Positions 57,752 through 64,000 of a DNA stretch of 64,000 bases are shown one piece after another. A program made the translations under genes and the position numbers. The number at the start of each line of letters is the position of its first letter. Positions within the stretch are counted from its first letter, which is position 1. Under the pieces are notes generated by a model. It had not been told where the DNA came from and did not search any database. It worked only from the letters and a program-made list of their open reading frames with translations. The stretch is from Heterodera schachtii. Lineage: Eukaryota > Nematoda > Chromadorea > Rhabditida > Heteroderidae. Location: assembly GCA_023374025.1 (NCBI GenBank), contig SIJG01000053.1:951549-1015548 (forward strand), in the 5' to 3' direction.

Positions 57752-59330
57752 TTATTTCTTATATGGGAACAATTCGTCCGCCATTTCTCCCAATAAGTCG
57801 GCGGCCTGTAGCAACAATTTTCGAATTTTCACAATCTTTTCTTCCGTTCCGCTCGCCGCCGACGTCCCTTGTCCCGTGCTGTCCATTCCTCTGATTGGGC
57901 TCACGTCGTGGTATCGGCGCTTGAAGCCTGGGCCAGGCGGCGCTGTTTGAAAGCACGGAACATGACGTTTCCAGCCCATTCCTTCCGGTGGGATGGCTCG
58001 TGTTTCGTTCGCCGAGATCACTGCGGATTTCAGCGTGTTTTCAAAAAATCTTTTCCCTTCTTGTGCCGTGCCACCACTTTCCCATTGATTTTTTGGCTGC
58101 GTCCATTCCTTCCACGCCTTCATTCGCTCTTCGCTTTTTCCCTCTCTCAGTCGGTCCTCTTTTTCCCGGTTTTCTTGGCATTTTTTGATCGTCCAATCGT
58201 CCCCCAATTCTTCACCCCGAGGGTCAAAAATGCTTCCCACAATTTTTGGCATCCATTTTTCGCTAATTGTTTCCATAATTTTTTTCTTTGCCCCTCCACA
58301 TTGATTGAGGCATTCCCTTCTCTTTTTCCCTTATCTTTCTTCGTTTCTGCTTCTCTCTTCGCCTTTTCTTCCGCATCTTTCTTCGCTTCTGCTTCTCTCT
58401 TCGCCTTTTCTTCAGCGTCTTTCTTCTCTTTTGCTTCTCTCTTCGCCTTTTCTTCCGCATCTTTCTTCGCTTCTGCTTCTCTCTTCGCCTTTTCTTCAGC
58501 GTCTTTCTTCTCTTTTGCTTCTTTCTTCGCCTTTTCTTCTGCATCTTTCTTCGCCTTCGCTTCTGCCTCTCTCTGCGCCTTTTCTTCAGCGTCTTTCTTC
58601 GTCTTCGCCTCTTCCAATTCTCTCTTTTCCTTTTCTTCGGCGTCTTTCTGCGATTTTGCCACTCCTTTTGTTTTTTCTTTTTCGATTGTTGGTTGATGTT
58701 CGTCCCCCAATTTGCATCCCGGCAAAACATTGTCCATCTTATGTCCATCATTGGGTTTTTCGGCCTCCAAATTTCCACTTTCCGTGTCCTTTCCTTTTTG
58801 GTTCTTCTTCGATTTTTCTTTTTTTGTTTGTTTTCATCTTCTTTTCCCCCCACTTCGGTACTCATTCCAATTTTCTTAAATGCCGCTTTGACTTCCTCCT
58901 TGTCTTTTTTTGCCTTTTCTTCCGCTTTCTTTTCTTCTTCCCTTTTCTTCACCTTTTCATCCAATTCACTCTTTGTCCTTTTCTTCTGTTCTTCCGCTTT
59001 CCATGCCTTCTCTCTTAAAATTCGTGCTTCTTCTTCGGCAGTTTCTTCTTCTTCAATTTGTCTTTTTGCGGCTTCCATTTCTTTTATTTTCTGATTAATT
59101 AGGGCTAGCTGTTGGTCCCGCTTTAGCTGTTGTCCTTGTGCTGGGGTCACAATTTGGACCTGGTTGATTGGCAGGGAATGTACCGTTGATGAGTAGGGCC
59201 GATCGGGGTTAAATTGTTGTTCACGTTGTTGTCGTTGGTGTTGTTCAGACAATAATAATTTTCTCAAATGAGTCTCGTCGTCGCTTAGGTCCTCATCGGA
59301 AATTAGTATCGGCGAATCAGCATTAGCCAT
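57752..59330 (-). pseudogene. Coiled-coil ORF downstream of integrase, two frame breaks
   Basis: The frame starts MANADSPILISDEDLSDDET directly after the integrase stop. It runs through QKIKEMEAAKRQIEEEETAE into a K/E-rich coiled coil, breaks near a T-homopolymer at about 58820, continues in a second frame with repeated units such as KKDAEEKAKREAEAKKDAEE, breaks again near 58275 (an A/T run) and ends in a third frame (PGFKRRYHDVSPIRGMD, LLLQAADLLGEMADELFPYK). Both breaks are at homopolymers, so they may be real decay or sequence errors. No nucleocapsid Cys-His box was seen. Function unknown; a structural Gag-like role is one guess. Confidence 0.6.
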
Positions 59331-59332
59331 TT

Positions 59333-61171
59333 TTAGAGACAGGGGTAGGATATTGATTTTTTGTCCTGTAAATTAGAATGTAAACATTTTGCGGCATTCA
59401 AAAAAATAGTTGAAGATGAGCAAGGTCGAAATTGGTGTTCTTCACAAATTCTAGGCTCATTATGGGTTATCCAAAGTTCTGGAGTGATTTTGTTTTTGTA
59501 AATGAGCCCATCCATGTCCAAATAAGTCTCCCAGTAAGTTGCTTCTCCATTTTCGCATCTCACATTTCCGTTTTGATTTAACCATGCTTGAATTCCGTTC
59601 CCAATAATTAAGTCTTCCCTTTCCTCAGTTACAAAAAGCTGAATATTTTCGTCAAAAATCCAAGCGGTTAAATATTCATCTCCTTCTTTGGTCTTGTGTA
59701 TTTCCCACTGGGATTGAACCATAGATTTCGGGATTGATGAAAATTCAAAAGAGTCTTTCGGGTATAGGGCGGTGACGACAATACCATCCAAAATTATTTC
59801 CATCAAAAATAATAATCCGTGCCTGTTCAAATTATTTCCATCATCAAATTCGGTAAGCATTTCCATGCTTATTGCATTTATTTCGGTCTCTTCCTCTCCG
59901 TCTGTGTCTTCCAAGTTTTTGTCCCCGATTTTTCTTTTGGATCCCGAATTTGGCTCTTCGTTTGGTACCAGAATTTGTTCCTCTTTTGAAAAATACGGTT
60001 TGCACTGGTCCATGTGTACCGTAAACCCCATAGCATCTGCATGCATCTCTTTGAGTGTCAAATTTGGCTTTTCTACAGTTATTATTCGAAAAGGGCCATC
60101 GTAATTTTGTTCCAGTTTATTTCTTTTGTCAATTCTCCGCTTCAGTACCAGCATTCCTTCCATCCATGGGATCTCTTTTGTCCATTTTTGTTGTTTTATC
60201 ATTTGATCGGCACATTTCCTCAGATTTTCTTTTACTGTTGTCTTAACTTCTTCCATTCGTTTTGTCAACTCCTGCACATACACTGCCATATCCGAAAAAT
60301 GATCTTCCACTTTTCCGAGTGTCACTTCACTTGGGAGTCTAGGGTCGAAACCATGCATTACATAAAAAGGAGAATTGCCGATTTGGTAGTTAATTGAAGA
60401 ATTGTAAGCGAAGCTAATTAATGGTAGCGCTGCCGCCCAGTTCTTTCCTTCCGTGCTTGTCACAAGCATGTCCACAATGGTGCGGTTATATCGTTCCACT
60501 TGTCCGTTGGCCGATTGATGGTAGGGCACTGTGGTTTGGTGTTCGAATCCCCAAGTTTTTGCCAATGATTTGAATGTTGAGCTCATAAATTGCGTGCCGC
60601 AGTCGGTAACTACTATCTTCGGCAAGCCAAAGGAACATAGAAATTTTTCCACAAAAGCCGATGTTATTGTTGTTGCCGACTGTTCTCGCAGTGGTATTGC
60701 GGTCATGAATTTTGAGAAAGAATCGATGATCACCAGAATATACTGAAATCCGCTTTTGGCCGTTTTTAGAGGCCCCAATAGGTCGAGGTGTAATCTTTCA
60801 CATGGCCTCGAAGCCGGTTCGATTGGGCAGATCGGCTCAGAGCTTTGATGTGGTCCCAGAATTTTCCTTCTTTGGCAAGCATCACAAGATTTGATGAAGT
60901 TATGAATGTCGTTGTCCATTCCCTTCCAAAAGAGGTTTCTTCTCATCTTTTCTGTCGTTCGTTTTTCACCCAAATGTGCGCCTTGAAGAACATCAGAATG
61001 GTATTCACGGATTAATCTGCCTGTTATTTCGTTCGGAACGAAGATTTTCCATTCTCCTTTATCCATTATGCACATGAGATCATTGTGAATTTTCCAATGA
61101 GTAGTATAAGGTCCCATTTTGCACCCGGCCCGTGTGCAAACGCAGCGCGGGCCGGGTGCAAAATGGAACAT
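59333..61171 (-). CDS. Retroelement-type DD35E integrase with long C-terminal extension
   Basis: The 612-codon frame has an H2C2 zinc-binding module (His58, His66, Cys96, Cys99) and a catalytic core with Asp130 (LHLDLLGPL), Asp190 (VVTDCGTQF) and Glu226 (NGQVERYNR), giving exactly 35 residues between the last two. This is the Ty3/gypsy pattern. A C-terminal PFRI-type SH3-like segment (QNYDGPFRIITVEKPNLTL) follows. About 200 further residues from about 400 on (ISMEMLTEFDDGNNLNRHGL, ELWITHNEPRICEEHQ) match nothing I know. Reverse transcriptase and protease are absent upstream; the first ~20 codons read through a hairpin at 61114-61166 and are not part of the original protein. It may be a 5'-truncated retroelement or an integrase-only element. 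Confidence 0.82.
   Translation of the reverse strand: MFHFAPGPRCVCTRAGCKMGPYTTHWKIHNDLMCIMDKGEWKIFVPNEITGRLIREYHSDVLQGAHLGEKRTTEKMRRNLFWKGMDNDIHNFIKSCDACQRRKILGPHQSSEPICPIEPASRPCERLHLDLLGPLKTAKSGFQYILVIIDSFSKFMTAIPLREQSATTITSAFVEKFLCSFGLPKIVVTDCGTQFMSSTFKSLAKTWGFEHQTTVPYHQSANGQVERYNRTIVDMLVTSTEGKNWAAALPLISFAYNSSINYQIGNSPFYVMHGFDPRLPSEVTLGKVEDHFSDMAVYVQELTKRMEEVKTTVKENLRKCADQMIKQQKWTKEIPWMEGMLVLKRRIDKRNKLEQNYDGPFRIITVEKPNLTLKEMHADAMGFTVHMDQCKPYFSKEEQILVPNEEPNSGSKRKIGDKNLEDTDGEEETEINAISMEMLTEFDDGNNLNRHGLLFLMEIILDGIVVTALYPKDSFEFSSIPKSMVQSQWEIHKTKEGDEYLTAWIFDENIQLFVTEEREDLIIGNGIQAWLNQNGNVRCENGEATYWETYLDMDGLIYKNKITPELWITHNEPRICEEHQFRPCSSSTIFLNAAKCLHSNLQDKKSISYPCL
61114..61166. repeat. Perfect 19-bp GC-rich hairpin
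   Basis: CCATTTTGCACCCGGCCCG (61114-61132) is the exact reverse complement of 61148-61166, with a 15-base loop. It sits exactly where homology to integrase begins, so it may mark a deletion or insertion junction. Confidence 0.9.
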
Positions 61172-61603
61172 GCGCCCCGTGTTGTGTCTGCCCCCGGGCG
61201 CAAAAAAAAAATGGAAAGCGAATGAAATTAATTATGCTTCTCCTTTCCGTATAGAAAAGGGGGAGCTTTTCGCGCTAGCGTCCCAAGCAGGCGAAAAAAA
61301 ATAATTAAATTCCAACAGAAGAAATTATGTAACTGAATGAAACAAATGACTAAAGATTAAAATGAAAAATTGTTAAAATAAAGAAATGTAATTAAATTCA
61401 AGCGAGAAGAAATAATGGGAAAATGATTAAAATACATGAAAATAATTAAAGAGTGAAAAAATAATTAATAAATTGTGAATGAATAATTTAAGGGGTTCCA
61501 AAAAAGGATGACTTGCCCCAGGGGAAAGAAAAATTAGGATGAATCGGGCGTTTGAAGCTAAGCGATCATTTTAACAAAAGACCACTTCTTCCATCCCTAC
61601 CCA
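61172..61603. other. AT-rich spacer
   Basis: No gene was recognised between the integrase ORF and the RING gene. There is no trace of the reverse transcriptase expected upstream of a retroelement integrase. Confidence 0.5.
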
Positions 61604-62123
61604 ATGGCCCAAAATTTGCACCAATTTCTTGAAAAAATCAAGGACTGTCTCGAATGTCCAATTTGCACTGAAAAATTTTCCGAACCTAAGCAGGTATTGG
61701 TAAATTAAAATAAAATTTTTGTACATTTTTTCCAAATAGCTCCTTTGCGGCCACAATTTTTGTGGCCGCTGTATTGCCCAACTTCCACACATAGGGACAA
61801 CAACCCTCATAAACCGAACGACAACTCGTATGACGCTCGTATCGGGAAATTCGGTTCGTTGTCCGACCTGTCGCTCGTCGTCTCCTTTTGCGTCGGATTG
61901 GGCTACCAATTTTGCGCTCAAAGGTCGGAGGGGGGGGGGTACAGAAATCTCAAAAAAAGCATTTAATTTTTTAGAATTGGTCTCCATTGTTGACCAATAC
62001 GAGCGCCGAGTTGACTTATCGAACGTCGCGAGACGAACGATGGAAAACATAGCACGGCTGCTGGCTGGACAACCCGTGCAACGCGAAGAATCCGACGATG
62101 ACGACATTGTTTGTTTAAATTAA
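61604..62123 (+). CDS. Small C3HC4 RING-finger protein
   Basis: Probable E3 ubiquitin ligase. Exon 1 (61604-61693) encodes MAQNLHQFLEKIKDCLECPI and ends SEPKQ. A 46-bp intron (61694-61739) follows, and exon 2 (61740-62123) continues LLCGHNFCGRCIAQLP and NSVRCPTCRSS. Zinc ligands are Cys18, Cys21, Cys33, His35, Cys38, Cys41, Cys71 and Cys74, a complete C3HC4 set with an unusually long second loop. The remainder is helical (ELVSIVDQYERRVDLSNVAR) with an acidic end REESDDDDIVCLN. Length 157 residues. It resembles the RING part of TRIM/NHL proteins without the B-box, coiled coil and NHL repeats. A poly-G run in exon 2 (61930-61939) encodes Gly residues. Confidence 0.85.
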
Positions 62124-62248
62124 AATCTATCTGATCATTAGCGCTAGAATTTATAAATTTAAAATTCAGGAAAAATACACAAAAATCAGTTAACCTTTTC
62201 CATTTTTTGGGAGTTTGAAAATAATCATAAAATGCTTAGAATTATAAC

Positions 62249-62487
62249 TAGAGTGCCACGGGACCGGGAATTTTGGACAAACCCGGGACCGGGACTTTTC
62301 AGTTTGAAAAACCGGGAATTTTGGACAAACCCGGGACCGGGACTTTTCAGTTTGAAAAACCGGGAATTTTTGGCTGGGAAAACCGGGAAAAAAACCGGGA
62401 CTAGTCCTGGTCCCGGTCAAAACAGGGACCTTGGTACTTAGTTGTACTCAGTTGTCCGCTTCAAGGTCCCGGTCCCGTGGCACTCTA
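62249..62487. mobile_element. hAT-like MITE, 239 bp, 8-bp TSD
   Basis: TAGAGTGCCACGGGACCGGG at 62249 is mirrored exactly by CCCGGTCCCGTGGCACTCTA ending at 62487. It is flanked by ATTATAAC (62241-62248 and 62488-62495). The interior has two copies of a ~48-bp block (CCGGGAATTTTGGACAAACC). The TAGAG start is shared with the elements at 37679 and 55574. Confidence 0.93.
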
Positions 62488-62495
62488 ATTATAAC

Positions 62496-63036
62496 ATTAA
62501 AAAATAATCTAAAAATCCCTGAAGTATAATGCTGAAATTTTCAAAAATTACATTTTTTCGATTTTTTTGTTGTTGACTTTATTTTATAATAAACATATTT
62601 TAAAAGCATAAATCCTAGCTAGCTCTAATGATCAGAAGAGACACATAATTAACATTGATCAATCGAAATCAAAGTAAATGCTAATATATTTTAAATTTTA
62701 CCTAAATGTGTGACCCCGTGGATTAATCGCTTTGTATATTAATCACTTGCATGATTGACCCTTTTATATTGGTTTAATAAATCGCTTTCTAGAACAGTTT
62801 GATTCAATTGACTAGAAAAAAATATTTTTATGCGCACGCTCACTTATTGACTAAAATTTTAATTAAATTGAGCAAGAATAAAAAAGAACAAAAAAATAAC
62901 ATTTAGAAAAAAAAATTTAAGAAATAAATTTAAGCAGGAAAATAATTGGAATGCAACAATTCCCCTTGGAACTTTCAAAATAACAATAATAATGATATTT
63001 AAAATGAGTAATTATTTTAATTAAGTTTTTACTGTT
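62496..63036. other. AT-rich region without recognised feature
   Basis: Very AT-rich sequence. I see no gene or repeat beyond simple runs. Confidence 0.5.
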
Positions 63037-63825
63037 GAAAAGAAAACAAAAAAAATAATTATTTTTTCATCACAAATTTTTACGAGAGCATTTTGCGCCT
63101 AATTAAATAGATGAAAAATTCAATTTTAAGGGGGACGGAAAATGTAATTTGCAAACAAAAAATGTTAAATGGTCGAAAATAACTGAACTGCAAAAAAATT
63201 AATTAACAAACTAGAGGGTTTGGTAAAATATAATTAAAATTGCCAAAAATAATGACATTAAAAAATAAATGGGCAGAAATCAATTACTTTTTTTTGATGA
63301 AAAGAAAACAAAAAAAATAATTATTTTTTCATCACAAATTTTTACGAGAGCATTTTGTGCCTAATTAAATAGATGAAAAATTCAATTTTAAGGGGGACGG
63401 AAAATGTAATTTGCAAACAAAAAATGTTAAATGGTCGAAAATAACTGAACTGCAAAAAAAAATTAATTAACAAACTAGAGGGTTTGGTAAAATATAATTA
63501 AAATTGCCAAAAATAATGACATTAAAAAATAAATGGGCAGAAATCAATTACTTTTTTTTGATGAAAAGAAAACAAAAAAAATAATTATTTTTTTCATCAC
63601 AAAATTTTACGAAGAGCATTTTGTGCCTAATTAAATAGATGAAAAATTCAATTTTAAGGGGGACGGAAAAATGTAATTTGCAAACAAAAGATGTTAAATG
63701 GTCGAAAATAACTGAACTGAAAAAAAAATTAATTAACAAACTAGAGGGTTTGGTAAAATATAATTAAAAATGCCAAAAAATTTAATAACGATAGTGGAAA
63801 AATGAATGGGCAAAATTTAATTAAA
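63037..63825. repeat. Three tandem copies of a ~262-bp AT-rich unit
   Basis: GAAAAGAAAACAAAAAAAAT begins copies at 63037, 63299 and 63563. Landmarks TTTTTACGAGAGCATTTTG, GGGGGACGGAAAA and CAAACTAGAGGGTTTGG repeat in each. Copies differ by a few substitutions and single-base indels in homopolymers. The third copy degrades at its end. Confidence 0.93.
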
Positions 63826-63846
63826 AAGAACAAAGATTTATCTGTG

Positions 63847-63856
63847 CATATATAAG
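63847..63856 (+). promoter_or_regulatory. TATA-like box for a possible gene at the right edge
   Basis: CATATATAAG lies 67 bp upstream of the ATG at 63923, just after the tandem repeat ends. The spacing is reasonable for a TATA box. Confidence 0.35.
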
Positions 63857-63922
63857 TGAGAAAATGTATGTGCTTTTTTATCATTCTTGTCCACAAAACA
63901 ATACCCAGCAAAACAAAAAAAA

Positions 63923-64000
63923 ATGCCATTCCCATCCCATTTGGGCACTGATCAAGCCCGGAAAGGGGTGATCAGCCGCACAAAAGGCCATTTTCCCCCA
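63923..64000 (+). CDS. Possible start of a gene running out of the window
   Basis: The frame opens MPFPSHLGTDQARKGVISRT and continues to the last base. The GC content rises sharply compared with the flanking AT-rich repeat, which suggests an exon. No family was recognised from 26 codons. Confidence 0.35.
   Translation, partial: MPFPSHLGTDQARKGVISRTKGHFPP

Noticed and set aside
58305..59018. Leu/Ser-rich plus-strand frames that look like membrane proteins
   Set aside because: They are the antisense of the K/E-rich coiled-coil ORF, where AAG/GAA codons become CTT/TTC.
57401..61600. Long terminal repeats around the integrase element
   Set aside because: I compared the sequence beyond both ends and found no direct repeat longer than simple runs.
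63741..63935. Minus-strand hydrophobic 64-codon frame
   Set aside because: It lies in AT-rich repeat DNA, where Phe/Leu/Ile codons are expected by chance.

Overview
This is a window of a nematode nuclear genome, most likely a tylenchid plant parasite of the cyst-nematode type. Every gene is split by many introns, often only 45-60 bp long. The strongest phylogenetic markers are two intact major sperm protein (MSP) genes, which are nematode-specific, together with a serpentine chemoreceptor, an UNC-41/stonin and a T-tailed acetylcholinesterase. Long poly-G/poly-C runs and non-canonical GC-AG introns also fit cyst nematodes. That last placement is an inference, not a proof. All gene models were built by hand from frame, splice-site and family consistency, so individual exon edges may be off.

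Left part (1-23 kb, gene rich). The 3' part of an unc-41/stonin gene (+, ends 5162) and an IFT57/CHE-13 gene (+, 6412-8364) are followed by four minus-strand genes. These are a seven-helix serpentine receptor (8578-10661), an acetylcholinesterase (11950-15525), an unrecognised multi-pass membrane protein (17179-19159) and an MPDU1-like PQ-loop ER protein (21017-22795). UNC-41 (synaptic vesicle endocytosis), IFT57 (sensory cilia), a chemoreceptor and acetylcholinesterase are all neuronal or sensory functions, but I see no sign of co-regulation.

Middle (23-36 kb, repeat rich). A Mutator-like transposase relic lies between inverted arrays of a short repeat, one of which is split by a hAT-like element. 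A second inverted-array element, a secreted low-complexity protein gene (27327-30037), a ~3 kb satellite of ~245 bp units and a large palindromic element follow.

Right-centre (36-50 kb). A LUC7-like splicing factor (-) diverges from three close same-strand genes: mitochondrial ribosomal protein L50, an ANKLE2/LEM-4-like ankyrin protein and a WDHD1/CTF4 replication factor. Gaps of 225 and 420 bp make a candidate operon.

Right (50-64 kb). A 1.7 kb cassette is present twice (period 2395 bp). Each copy carries an MSP gene and, head to head, a small repetitive Ser/Ala/Pro protein gene. Beyond it are a Helitron Rep fragment interrupted by a hAT-like element that itself holds a smaller one, an integrase gene with an unusual long C-terminal extension followed by a decayed coiled-coil ORF, a small RING-finger gene and an AT-rich tail with a triplicated 262 bp repeat.

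The clearest new observations are the duplicated MSP/SAYM head-to-head cassette, several short elements with perfect 8-bp target duplications (two of them nested), the elements whose terminal inverted repeats are tandem arrays, and the integrase plus coiled-coil ORF pair.
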